Position numbers and translations under genes: made by a program | Shown here: positions 8,787 through 16,695 of the stretch, in pieces | Layout of the letters: every line of letters begins with the position of its first letter | Numbering within the stretch: position 1 is the stretch's first letter | Notes under the pieces: generated by a model | Seen by the model: the letters and a program-made list of their open reading frames with translations, nothing else | What the model was told of the DNA's origin: nothing | Database searches by the model: none | Assembly: GCA_902628815.1 (NCBI GenBank) | Contig: CACOOK010000007.1 | Coordinates: 1 to 43,343, forward strand | Reading direction: 5' to 3' | DNA: 43,343 nucleotides | DNA from: an uncultured Pelagibacteraceae bacterium | GTDB taxonomy: Bacteria > Pseudomonadota > Alphaproteobacteria > Pelagibacterales > Pelagibacteraceae

Positions 8787-10912
8787 AAATAGGAATTTTA
8801 TTACCATACAAAGAAAATTTTTCACCTGATTATCCCGGTGCTGTTTCTCTATTTGTTTATGAAACATCTATTAATAGTAAATTTAGAAAAAATATAATTG
8901 TATTCGGGAATACAAATTTAAAAAAAAAATTCAATTTAAAATATAAAAATATTGAACTTTTTAAAAGTCCTTTCAAAAGTCAAACTAAATCTTATATTAA
9001 TAAATTTATTAATCTCCAAAATAAATATAAATTTTCAATCATAGAAGTTCACAATAGACCTAATTATATTAATTTGTTAAAAAAAAAAATAAAAGATAAA
9101 GTTTTTTCAATTTATTTTCATAATGATCCATTATCAATGGATGGCTCTAAAACTATAGAAGATAGAAAACAATTACTAAGAAACTGCTATAAAATAAACT
9201 TTATAAGTAATTGGGTAAAAAAAAGATTTTTAGAAGGATTAGATAATAAATTTGTTAACAGTGAAAAATTAGTTGTTTTTTTTCACTCAGCTAAAAAAAA
9301 TCAAATTACAACTTTAAAGAAAAAAAAGAAATGGATAACTTTTGTGGGTAAATTAAATAGTGCAAAGGGTTATGATATTTTTGCTAAATCAATAAAAAAA
9401 ATTCTTAATAGGTATCCAGACTGGAAAGCAAAGATTATAGGAGATGAAAAAAGAGAGAAGATTAATTTAATTCATAAAAATGCTGATATACTGGGATTTT
9501 TAAATCACAAAAGCGTTCTTAATATTTTTAAAAAATCTAGCATAGCAGTAGCTTGTTCCCGATGGGAAGAGCCGTTCGGTAGAACTGGACTTGAAGCATC
9601 TGCAAATGGTTGTGCGGTAATAATAACTAAAAAAGGTGGTCTTCCAGAAACAGTCACAAATGCAAAAATTTTAAACACTCTTAACATTAAAAATTTAGAA
9701 AAAACCCTTAGATTGTTAATAGAGAACAATAATCTAAGAAAGAAATTGCAAACGCTATCTATAAAGAATTTTTATCTTACTCATGAATTTATAACCAAAA
9801 ATATTGATAAACATCGATCAGAAAAATTACAAAAGATAAATATTTTTTCTACAAAAAAAAATCAAAGTCATTTAAGAATACTACACATAACAAATTTCAA
9901 CGAGAGATTAGATGGCAGATTGTTTTTCAATACAGGTAGAAGAATTAATAATGGTTTTATTAGATTAGGTCATAGTGTTTTGGGTTTTAGCGACAGAGAT
10001 ATTCAAAAATATTACAAATCATACAAGGATTTAAAAGGAGCAAAAAATTTAAACGATAAATTAAAAAAAACGTGTTATAATTATAAACCTGATCTCATTG
10101 TGCTAGGACACGCAGATTTAATTTCACCTGATTTAATTTCAGAACTTAGGGAGGATTATCCCAATGCAAGATTTGGACAATGGTTTCTCGATCCATTAAA
10201 TAAAAAAGGTCCAGATTATGAAAGAAACAAAAAAAGAATTCTAGATAAGTATAAAGTAGTTGACTCAACATTTTTAACTACTAGTCCCGACGTATTAAGT
10301 TTTATTAATAAAGATAAAAGTTTTTTTATGCCAAATCCATCTGATAAATCATTTGAAATCTTAAATAATTTTGACAAGCCATGTAATGTTGATGTTTTTT
10401 TTGCATTAAGTCATGGTGTGCATAGAGGTGTATTAAAATCTGGTAAAACAGATGATAGAATTATTTTTCTGAAAAAACTTATGGAAAAGAGTCCAGATGT
10501 TAAATTTGATTTATACGGAGTGGATAAAATACAACCTATTTGGGCAGACCATTATATTAAAACAGTATCTAATGCGAAAATGGGCCTTAATCTAAGTAGA
10601 GGTGAAGCGATTAAATACTACAGTAGTGATAGAATAACTCAAATTGTAGGCAATGGTTTAGTGTGTTTGATAGATGAAAAAACTCAATATAGAAATTTTT
10701 TTAATGATAAAGAAATGGTTTTTTATAATAATGTAAATGATTTATCAGCAAAAATTGAAAAACTTACTAATGATGACAAATTAAGAAGAAAAATTGCTAA
10801 AAATGGTAAAGAAAAGTATATGAAATACTTTAATTCAGATCTAGTGGCAAAATATATTATAGAAAAATCTTTAGATATTAAAAATAAAAAGAAATATCTC
10901 TGGGAAAAATAA
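8783..10912 (+). CDS. Two-domain glycosyltransferase: GT4-type plus CgeB-like GT-B domain
   Basis: A 709-residue protein with two GT-B glycosyltransferase modules. The first (about 1-340) has the GT4 C-terminal signature: FVGKLNSAKGYDIF, then EEPFGRTGLEASANG with the two nucleotide-sugar-binding glutamates, then KKGGLPETV. After a Lys-rich linker near residues 340-365 the second module begins (LRILHITNFN). It ends with a Glyco_trans_1_2/CgeB-like tail: YYSSDRITQIVGNGLV, then NDVNDLS-like and REKIAKNGKEKY-like segments. It would transfer sugars on to a surface polysaccharide or lipid carrier; no membrane helix or signal peptide is seen. Very A-rich coding bias. Sugar and acceptor cannot be assigned. 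Confidence 0.85.
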   Translation: MKIGILLPYKENFSPDYPGAVSLFVYETSINSKFRKNIIVFGNTNLKKKFNLKYKNIELFKSPFKSQTKSYINKFINLQNKYKFSIIEVHNRPNYINLLKKKIKDKVFSIYFHNDPLSMDGSKTIEDRKQLLRNCYKINFISNWVKKRFLEGLDNKFVNSEKLVVFFHSAKKNQITTLKKKKKWITFVGKLNSAKGYDIFAKSIKKILNRYPDWKAKIIGDEKREKINLIHKNADILGFLNHKSVLNIFKKSSIAVACSRWEEPFGRTGLEASANGCAVIITKKGGLPETVTNAKILNTLNIKNLEKTLRLLIENNNLRKKLQTLSIKNFYLTHEFITKNIDKHRSEKLQKINIFSTKKNQSHLRILHITNFNERLDGRLFFNTGRRINNGFIRLGHSVLGFSDRDIQKYYKSYKDLKGAKNLNDKLKKTCYNYKPDLIVLGHADLISPDLISELREDYPNARFGQWFLDPLNKKGPDYERNKKRILDKYKVVDSTFLTTSPDVLSFINKDKSFFMPNPSDKSFEILNNFDKPCNVDVFFALSHGVHRGVLKSGKTDDRIIFLKKLMEKSPDVKFDLYGVDKIQPIWADHYIKTVSNAKMGLNLSRGEAIKYYSSDRITQIVGNGLVCLIDEKTQYRNFFNDKEMVFYNNVNDLSAKIEKLTNDDKLRRKIAKNGKEKYMKYFNSDLVAKYIIEKSLDIKNKKKYLWEK

Positions 10913-11763
10913 TGTTTTCCATCATTTTACCTACCTTTAATAATCTTAATTATTTAAAGCTATGCCTCAAAAGTATAAAAAAAAACTCTAAATACGAACA
11001 TGAAATAATAATTCATATAAATGAGGGTACGGATGGAACAATAGAATTTTTAAAAGATAAGAATTACAAAATTTCTTATAGTGAAAAGAATGCAGGAGTT
11101 TGTGTGGCTTTTAATGAAGCAGTTAAGAAATCTACAAGAGATTATATTATTTTAGCGCATGACGATATGTATTTTTGCCCGAATTGGGACTCGGTATTTG
11201 CAGATGAAATAAAAGAATATCATGCAGATAAAGATTTTTTTATATCTGGTACTATGGTTCAACCTTTTGAGTCTTATCTAGAATTTGATTGTGGAAAAAC
11301 ATTAGAAGATTTTGATGAGGAAAAATTACTCAAAAATGTTAATCAACTAAAATTCGAGGATTTTCAAGGCACACATTGGCAACCTTCATTAGTGCCAAAA
11401 ACCACTTGGGATAAAGCAGGGGGCTTTAGTGAAGAATTTAGCCCTGGTTTAGGATCTGATCCAGATTTTAATATGAAATTATGGAATATGGGGGTCAGAT
11501 TATTTAAAGGTTTAGGCAAAAGTAGGGTTTATCATTTCTCTTCCGTATCACTTAGAAAAAAAGCTTGGAATAACGGTGCTAAAATATTTTTGCTTAAATG
11601 GGGTATGAGTATTAAATTTTTCAAAAAATATTATCTTAAATCCGATACTCCATTTAAAGGTCCATTAACTGAGCCTGAAAAAAACCTTAATTATTATTTT
11701 GATTTAATAAAATGTAAATTAGCTTACGTTTTTCACTCAATTTTATCTAAAAGAAATGCTTAA
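10912..11763 (+). CDS. Glycosyltransferase family 2
   Basis: A 283-residue GT-A glycosyltransferase. The N-terminal nucleotide-binding fold starts SIILPTFNNLNYLKLCLKSI, the metal-binding acidic motif is AHDDMYF (about residues 83-89), and a GGFSEEF motif followed by GSDPDFNMKLW marks the acceptor side. It probably adds a sugar during surface polysaccharide assembly. It overlaps the preceding fused glycosyltransferase by one base (TAATG) and the FkbM gene by eight bases, so the three are one operon. No transmembrane segment is evident. Donor sugar unknown. Confidence 0.9.
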   Translation: MFSIILPTFNNLNYLKLCLKSIKKNSKYEHEIIIHINEGTDGTIEFLKDKNYKISYSEKNAGVCVAFNEAVKKSTRDYIILAHDDMYFCPNWDSVFADEIKEYHADKDFFISGTMVQPFESYLEFDCGKTLEDFDEEKLLKNVNQLKFEDFQGTHWQPSLVPKTTWDKAGGFSEEFSPGLGSDPDFNMKLWNMGVRLFKGLGKSRVYHFSSVSLRKKAWNNGAKIFLLKWGMSIKFFKKYYLKSDTPFKGPLTEPEKNLNYYFDLIKCKLAYVFHSILSKRNA

Positions 11764-12454
11764 ATTTTTTAAAGTTTTTTTAAAGTCATTAACTCATAAA
11801 AAAATATCGTATTCTTATGGTGGAATAGATTTACTTATTTTAAACATTTTCAAAAATCAAAAAAATGGTTTTTATTTAGATATAGGTTGTGGTCATCCTA
11901 TAAAAAACAATAATACATACTTATTAAATAAAAAGGGTTGGAGCGGTATAAATATAGACTTAGACAATGAAAATATTGATTTATTTAATTCCTATCGAAA
12001 AAAAGATGTTAATATAGCAACTGCAGTTTCTGATAAAGAAGGGGAGGCAGATTTATTTTTTTACCACAGTAAATCAGCATTAAATACAATTAATAAGGAA
12101 AATGCAAATTTTCAGAAAGCTAAAGTCTCTGCAATTAAAAAAATTAAAACTCAAACGATTAACAAGATTTTAGAAAATTCTCCATTTAAAGACAAAAAAA
12201 TTGATTTTTTATCTGTAGATGTAGAGGGTTCAGAGTTGTCTGTATTAAAGAATTTTGATTTTAAAAAATATTCACCCAAAGTTATTGTTGTCGAGTATTT
12301 AGATTTATCATTGAAAAAATTAGAAATTAAAAATTTGAATATTAATAATATTATCAAATCAGAAATATGTAAACTTATTGAGTCAAACAATTATACTTTG
12401 GCAAATATACTTCACTCTGATTTAGTATTTATTAATAATAATTTAAGAGATTAA
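11756..12454 (+). CDS. FkbM family SAM-dependent methyltransferase
   Basis: A 232-residue methyltransferase. The SAM-binding motif I is FYLDIGCGHP (about residues 39-48); WSGINIDLD provides the acidic residue that binds the ribose; FLSVDVEGSE is the FkbM motif; IVVEYLD follows. FkbM proteins O-methylate sugars in polysaccharides and polyketides, which fits its place at the end of a glycosyltransferase operon: it probably caps or decorates the glycan. It is convergent with the recombinase gene, with only 10 bases between the stop codons. Confidence 0.9.
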   Translation: MLKFFKVFLKSLTHKKISYSYGGIDLLILNIFKNQKNGFYLDIGCGHPIKNNNTYLLNKKGWSGINIDLDNENIDLFNSYRKKDVNIATAVSDKEGEADLFFYHSKSALNTINKENANFQKAKVSAIKKIKTQTINKILENSPFKDKKIDFLSVDVEGSELSVLKNFDFKKYSPKVIVVEYLDLSLKKLEIKNLNINNIIKSEICKLIESNNYTLANILHSDLVFINNNLRD

Positions 12455-12464
12455 ATTTTATTAT

Positions 12465-13418
12465 TTATAATTTAACTTTATTTAATGCATTATTTTTAAA
12501 TATATTTGCTTCTTTTATATAACGTCTTACCATTTGCGTAGTTTTATGACCTGTCATCGCCATAATACTTCTTTCGTCTGCCCCAGCTTCTGCAGCCACT
12601 GTTGCAAAACCTGATCTTAAACTGTGACCTGAAAAATTTTTATTTTCTATACCTGCTAATTTCAAACAATCCTTGATTATTAGAACCACTGATTGATCTG
12701 TTAATCTATTACTAGTTAGCATTGATCCTTTTGCAAATCTTCTAAAAATTGGTCCTGTTTTTATTTTAGAAAGATTTATCCAATTTTTTAAACTTATAAC
12801 TGGGCAATACTTTTCATTGGTAAAGTAGGGTATTCCTTTGATTAATCCCTCTCCAAACTGGTCTGTTTTAGATCTTCTTAGAGTTATTTTTAAACCTTCT
12901 TCAACAAAATCTAAATCTTCATAATCAATAGAAATTAATTCTGTCCGTCTAAAACCTCCACCAAAGCCTATGAGTATAAGAGTTCTATTTCTTAATTTTT
13001 TAATTTTTTCTATTTTTTGATTGTCTATTACATTAATTATTTCTTTTAAGTGATTGATTAATATAGGTTTTTTACCAATTTGAATGTTACCTTTTTTTCT
13101 TTTTATACCCATTAAGTTTTCAATTATAACTGGATGTTTAGTATCTAAATAATGACCTTTTAACTTATGTACTACTCCTATAGATACTAATCTTCGTCTT
13201 AAAGTGCTTATTTTTGAGTTAGCTGATAAGTGTGTAAGATATAACGATACAACCTTGGGTTCACTGGGCATTGAACTAAAACCATGTTTTACACAAAAAG
13301 CGCCGAAATCTTTAAAGTCAGATTTATACGCCCTCAGCGTGTTATTAGCTTTAGAACTTTTGAGATTCTCAAGAGTTTCCTCGTGAAGTTTTTTTACATC
13401 TGTTAATAACTCATTCAT
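12465..13418 (-). CDS. Tyrosine recombinase / phage-type integrase
   Basis: A 317-residue site-specific recombinase. An N-terminal SAM-like DNA-binding domain (about 8-95) precedes the catalytic domain. The active site is complete: Arg158 in GFRRTE (or the adjacent Arg157), Lys184 in RRSKTD, His265 and Arg268 in HSLRSG, His291 in MTGHKT and nucleophile Tyr300 in RRYIKEA. With every catalytic residue present it should be active, not a relic. Length fits XerC/D-like and small integrases, but chromosomal XerC/D duties are unlikely given its position at the edge of an accessory glycan cassette. An inverted repeat with core-site geometry lies just upstream of its start. Start is ATG at 13416-13418. 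Confidence 0.93.
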   Translation of the reverse strand: MNELLTDVKKLHEETLENLKSSKANNTLRAYKSDFKDFGAFCVKHGFSSMPSEPKVVSLYLTHLSANSKISTLRRRLVSIGVVHKLKGHYLDTKHPVIIENLMGIKRKKGNIQIGKKPILINHLKEIINVIDNQKIEKIKKLRNRTLILIGFGGGFRRTELISIDYEDLDFVEEGLKITLRRSKTDQFGEGLIKGIPYFTNEKYCPVISLKNWINLSKIKTGPIFRRFAKGSMLTSNRLTDQSVVLIIKDCLKLAGIENKNFSGHSLRSGFATVAAEAGADERSIMAMTGHKTTQMVRRYIKEANIFKNNALNKVKL

Positions 13419-13421
13419 ATC

Positions 13422-13456
13422 ATTACTAGTGATAACAATTAATTATCATTAGTAAT
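13422..13456. repeat. Inverted repeat upstream of recombinase gene (candidate recombinase core site or operator)
   Basis: Left arm ATTACTAGTGATAA (13422-13435) and right arm TTATCATTAGTAAT (13443-13456) pair at 13 of 14 positions across a 7-base spacer CAATTAA. The left arm begins 4 bases upstream of the recombinase ATG. Two arms of 11-14 bases around a 6-8-base spacer is the usual geometry of tyrosine recombinase core sites (loxP, dif, att). It also fits a dimeric repressor operator controlling the divergent promoters. Seen in sequence; function inferred. Confidence 0.7.
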
Positions 13457-13473
13457 ATATTAAGTGATTTTAG

Positions 13474-13665
13474 ATGTCAATAGATATAATTTTAAATCTA
13501 ATGATTAAATTTATTCTACCCATAGCAGCATTTATAGCTGTAGTTTACGGTATCTCCTATTTCTGGAATAATTCAAGTGCTAAAGGCAAAAAAATGATAG
13601 CTTTAGGCCTGATAACAGCACTTTTAGCAGGCATATCTCTTACAATTTATTTAATATTTTACTAA
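13474..13665 (+). CDS. Small two-helix membrane protein, unknown function
   Basis: A 63-residue protein made almost wholly of two hydrophobic segments (about residues 6-28 and 42-62) joined by a short polar loop, YFWNNSSAKGKK. No catalytic motif is visible. It reads away from the recombinase across a 55-base spacer containing the inverted repeat, and its stop overlaps the Ogt start by one base (TAATG), so it is translated as a real gene with Ogt. I do not recognise the family. Confidence 0.7.
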   Translation: MSIDIILNLMIKFILPIAAFIAVVYGISYFWNNSSAKGKKMIALGLITALLAGISLTIYLIFY

Positions 13666-13940
13666 TGAAGCTTAATGGCACTAAATTTCAGGTAAAAGTC
13701 TGGGCTTATTTGAGTAAAATACCCCGAGGTAGTGTTAAAACGTATTCTCAGGTAGCAAAAGCCATAGGAAAGCCGCTTGCTGTTCGTGCTGTAGCCAATG
13801 CAATAGGAAAAAACCCATACCCACACAAAATACCTTGTCATAGAGTGATTAAATCGGATGGATCCCTTGGGGGCTATTCAGGCAAAGGAGGTCTAAAAAC
13901 AAAGGTATTATTGCTTAAAAAAGAGGGTATAACGCTCTAG
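13665..13940 (+). CDS. Minimal methylated-DNA-protein cysteine methyltransferase domain (Ogt/MGMT)
   Basis: A 91-residue protein equal to the C-terminal active domain of O6-alkylguanine-DNA alkyltransferase. Seen: GSVKTYSQVAKAIG (winged helix-turn-helix, 22-35), the Arg finger R41 in VRAVANA, and the acceptor Cys58 in KIPCHRVI, followed by GGYSG. It therefore can accept an alkyl group, unlike Atl proteins, which have Trp at this Cys. The N-terminal ribonuclease-like domain of usual Ogt (about 160-180 residues) is absent; nothing resembling it lies upstream in frame. Such short forms occur in marine bacteria and archaea. Overlaps the small membrane protein gene by one base. Confidence 0.9.
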   Translation: MKLNGTKFQVKVWAYLSKIPRGSVKTYSQVAKAIGKPLAVRAVANAIGKNPYPHKIPCHRVIKSDGSLGGYSGKGGLKTKVLLLKKEGITL

Positions 13941-14342
13941 AATTGTTATTTGACGGGCGATCGGGTGTATTCTCCCCTATTTTACTGTTTTTTTTATCCA
14001 CACAACAGTGAGTTGTACCTTAAAATCACAAATTACAAAAAAAACACCCTCTAAGGGCTTTTAAACACTATATTCAGTAATTGCATTGCTCCAAAAATAT
14101 TGATTCCTAATTGTTTTAGAGTGTTCTAAATAGCTCTATTTTACTACTTTTTTTTGTTTGGTGGTGGCTCGATTTAGCTTATTTTACCAATATTAATCTC
14201 TTACTTTTAATTTTTTAATATTTTTTCTTACTTAAATAACCCTTATTTATTAATACTTATCTCAATTTTCATTCATATATATAAATAATACTTACCTATT
14301 AATTAAATTATTACTTTAAGAATATTACGTAAGTGACTGTTT
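13941..14342. other. Gene-free region between convergent ogt and AEC transporter genes
   Basis: This 402-base stretch holds no open frame with coding character, although nearly every other spacer here is under 100 bases. Its first half is less AT-rich and has small hairpins: ACTGTT (13984-13989) with AACAGT (14004-14009); ACAAC (14002-14006) with GTTGT (14012-14016); CCCT/AGGG (14047-14057) beside T or A runs; TTTAGA/TCTAAA (14115-14130). The second half is extremely AT-rich with short direct repeats: TCTTACTT at 14199 and 14226, TAATACTTA at 14251 and 14286. It could hold a small RNA, recombinase arm sites or remnant DNA. I recognise no known RNA family. Confidence 0.6.
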
Positions 14343-15242
14343 TTATTGGAAAAATTTAAGACTTATAAAAACAACTATTGGAATAGTAATAAAAGACATA
14401 ATAGTCGAAGTTACAATAACACTTGCAATACTATCAACTACCCTTTTTTCTGAGTACATGGATCCAACCAAATAAGTTAAAATGGCACTCGGCATTGCAG
14501 ATTGAATAAGAAGCACGCCTGCAGCTAACCCGCTTAAATTTAAATACTTTATTAAACCAAAACCAATCACTGGGCCAATAACAATTCTTACAACGCTTAA
14601 AATGGAGGCATTCAACCATGAGACTACTTTTAGTTTAGTCAGAGCTATCCCCAAAGACATGAGAACCAAAAAAATGGTAGCGTATGTCAATAGAAAAGTA
14701 GTATTTACAACAAAACCAGGAACTTCCCAATTAAAATATAAAACTAAAACAGCTGCTATTATTCCGTAAATAGGCATATTTGTAATTAGGATTTTTATAG
14801 AAAAACTTTTTTTAGCTAAAAGGACGCCTAATGTAAAGTGAAGTAAGATAATTACAGATGCTATTGCTGAGGCTACACCTAGACCCTCTGTGCCGTATGC
14901 AAATAAGCAAATAGGTATACCCATATTACCAGTATTTGGTAATATTAAAGGAGGTAGTTCGCTTAGTACGTCCTTTTTCATTAAAGCAAGAACGATTAAA
15001 CCTATTGCTGCAAAGCCTCCAATGATAATCAAAGCGTAAATAAAATATTCTATAAAAATTTCTAAAGTTACACCTGTTGAGGTAATGGTATAAAAAATCA
15101 TAGCTGGAGTCCCAATATTGCCAGCTAAGGTAGTTATAAAATCTGTATTAAAATTAGGATCTTTTTTTCCAAGATAATATCCTATACCTATTATAAAAAA
15201 TACTGGAAGTATAACGTCAATCAGCTTGATGTAGAGTTCCAT
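14343..15242 (-). CDS. AEC (auxin efflux carrier) family transporter
   Basis: A 299-residue membrane protein with about ten hydrophobic segments in two repeats, typical of AEC/MDC permeases. Seen: IGIGYYLGKKDPN near the N-terminus, TLAGNIGTPAMIFY (helix 2, with conserved Asn and Pro), LPNTGNMGIPICLFAYG (the NTGNxG motif of the first crossover) and, in the second half, QSAMPSAILTYLVG (the second crossover). Members export or import organic acids such as malate or auxin-like acids. Its ATG overlaps the stop of the SbmA-like gene by one base (TAATG), so it is third in a minus-strand unit. Substrate unknown. Confidence 0.9.
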   Translation of the reverse strand: MELYIKLIDVILPVFFIIGIGYYLGKKDPNFNTDFITTLAGNIGTPAMIFYTITSTGVTLEIFIEYFIYALIIIGGFAAIGLIVLALMKKDVLSELPPLILPNTGNMGIPICLFAYGTEGLGVASAIASVIILLHFTLGVLLAKKSFSIKILITNMPIYGIIAAVLVLYFNWEVPGFVVNTTFLLTYATIFLVLMSLGIALTKLKVVSWLNASILSVVRIVIGPVIGFGLIKYLNLSGLAAGVLLIQSAMPSAILTYLVGSMYSEKRVVDSIASVIVTSTIMSFITIPIVVFISLKFFQ

Positions 15243-16249
15243 TAAACTCTTACATCAGATTTTTGAGGTTTTCTCAACTTATTAGTATTATAATTTATAG
15301 CAGTTTCAAACTCCATTAAACGCTTATGTATTGATCTTAATTCAGTAATCCTTGTCCAATTATATAAAAAAACAGAAAAAGCGTCCTTTACCTCTCCAAA
15401 TGCGTTTACTACTTGCATCATCACACCCAAAGTGAACGCTGCAGTAAATAAACCTGGTGCCATTATCAGGAATGGAACTATCACAAACAATTGTCTGTAC
15501 CATATAGCCCAAAGATCGAAATAACCATAATGTAAAAATAATTTATGATAATTAAATTTTATACCTGTAAATAATTGTAAAATAGTTGGAGCTTGAACAT
15601 AATTCTTTCTATCATCCTCACCATAAACTAATTCTTTTCTAAATGCAGCCTCAACTTTTTGATTATTATATTCCAGACCAGGTAATTTTATTCCGACTAA
15701 CCAACTGATAAGTATTCCACCGATACTAAGAGTAAGTGCTACCCATACTAAAGATCCAGATACATTGTTTAAAAAAGGAACATTAACGTTTGAAGAAAGC
15801 ACCCATAAAATTGGAATAAATGCTATTAATGTCATGATAGCTTTAACAACCTGTAATCCAATAGACTCAACAATTTTTGCAAAGTTCATACAGTCTTCTT
15901 GAATTCTTTGGGAAGAACCCTCTACTTTTGCCTCAGTAGCTCTCCAATAAGGCATATAAGAAAAGGTCATGGCCTCTCTCCATCTAAATGCCCACAATCT
16001 TGTGAACCAGTTTGTAAAAGCAAAAAGTGTTACATAAGGTAAAGCTATGTATAAAAATCTTTTTATTGACTCCCAAAATTCAGATATCTCACGTTTCTCA
16101 GCTGTTTGAAGAATGTCATAGAAATCCTTATACCAACTATTGAAGAGGACATCCAAATAGGTTTGCAAAACTAGTAAAGTGATAATAAAAAATCCTCCTC
16201 CGTAGGACCAATAAAACCACTTTTTATCTCTAAAAAAACTTCTCCACAT
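15242..16249 (-). CDS. SbmA/BacA-like peptide or long-chain fatty acid transporter
   Basis: A 335-residue membrane protein of the SbmA/BacA family, which resembles the membrane half of ABC exporters without an ATPase and is driven by the proton gradient. Seen: LNSWYKDFYDILQ-like (here FNSWYKDFYD) after helix 1, FTNWFTRLWAFRWREAMT, SQRIQEDCMNFAKIVE (the family's conserved QRIQED segment), and VVNAFGEVKDAFSVF near the C-terminus. About six to seven hydrophobic segments. SbmA takes up antimicrobial peptides; BacA in rhizobia also influences very-long-chain fatty acid lipids. It starts 2 bases downstream of the NDUFS4-like stop. Confidence 0.88.
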   Translation of the reverse strand: MWRSFFRDKKWFYWSYGGGFFIITLLVLQTYLDVLFNSWYKDFYDILQTAEKREISEFWESIKRFLYIALPYVTLFAFTNWFTRLWAFRWREAMTFSYMPYWRATEAKVEGSSQRIQEDCMNFAKIVESIGLQVVKAIMTLIAFIPILWVLSSNVNVPFLNNVSGSLVWVALTLSIGGILISWLVGIKLPGLEYNNQKVEAAFRKELVYGEDDRKNYVQAPTILQLFTGIKFNYHKLFLHYGYFDLWAIWYRQLFVIVPFLIMAPGLFTAAFTLGVMMQVVNAFGEVKDAFSVFLYNWTRITELRSIHKRLMEFETAINYNTNKLRKPQKSDVRV

Positions 16250-16251
16250 AT

Positions 16252-16536
16252 TTAATCTTTAAGAAAATTATCTGCGTAGGATTTAATTACAAATTCTTTC
16301 TTATTAGGCTCAACAATATTGTAAGATATATTGTTTTTTTCAGCATATTCTATGGCTTTTTTTTTCGATGGAAATTTTAGAACAACTTCTTCAAGGGTAT
16401 CCGATGATGTCTCCCAGCCCATTAAAGGATTTATCGAAGTATCTTTTGTTTTAAATTCTAACACCCAACTTTTAAGTTTACCCCTACCCGATTGCATAGC
16501 AGTTTTAGCAGGAATATAAATTTTCGCTTTTTTCAT
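16252..16536 (-). CDS. NDUFS4-like accessory subunit of respiratory complex I
   Basis: A 94-residue soluble protein of the ETC complex I NDUFS4/18-kDa family. Seen: the N-terminal KIYIPAKTAMQSG (phosphorylation-like segment conserved with mitochondria), KSWVLEF, NPLMGWETSSDT (the GW-SSD hallmark), KKKAIEYAEKNNISY, and the C-terminal KSYADNF motif. Family members stabilise the NADH-binding arm of NADH:quinone oxidoreductase; they are found in alphaproteobacteria and mitochondria but not in most other bacteria, which supports the taxonomic reading. It is first in a minus-strand unit with the SbmA-like and AEC genes, away from any nuo genes in this window. Confidence 0.93.
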   Translation of the reverse strand: MKKAKIYIPAKTAMQSGRGKLKSWVLEFKTKDTSINPLMGWETSSDTLEEVVLKFPSKKKAIEYAEKNNISYNIVEPNKKEFVIKSYADNFLKD

Positions 16537-16544
16537 ATTTTTAA

Positions 16545-16621
<77 letters not shown>

Positions 16622-16631
16622 AACGTATGTT

Positions 16632-16660
16632 TTTATAGGTTAATTAAGTGATTTTGGCAA
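16632..16660 (-). promoter_or_regulatory. Sigma-70-type promoter for tRNA-Pro
   Basis: On the minus strand TTGCCA (16655-16660) and TATAAA (16632-16637) are separated by exactly 17 bases, and the tRNA begins 10 bases after the -10 box. This is close to consensus. It may also drive the NDUFS4-like, SbmA-like and AEC genes just downstream. Confidence 0.75.
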
Positions 16661-16695
16661 TTGAAAGATAGTCTCTATAGAAGTAAATAATACCA

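Noticed and set aside
14047-14060. Terminator CCCT-CTA-AGGG-CTTTT after ogt
   Set aside because: The stem has just four pairs and lies over 100 bases past the gene; too weak to call.
14199-14294. CRISPR-like or tandem repeat array
   Set aside because: The repeats are only 8-9 bases, occur twice each and lie in extremely AT-rich DNA; there are no regular spacers and no cas genes.
13941-14342. Known riboswitch or 6S/tmRNA-like RNA in the long spacer
   Set aside because: The flanking genes are convergent, so a 5' leader riboswitch would have no target, and I recognise no conserved core of glycine, SAM or other classes.
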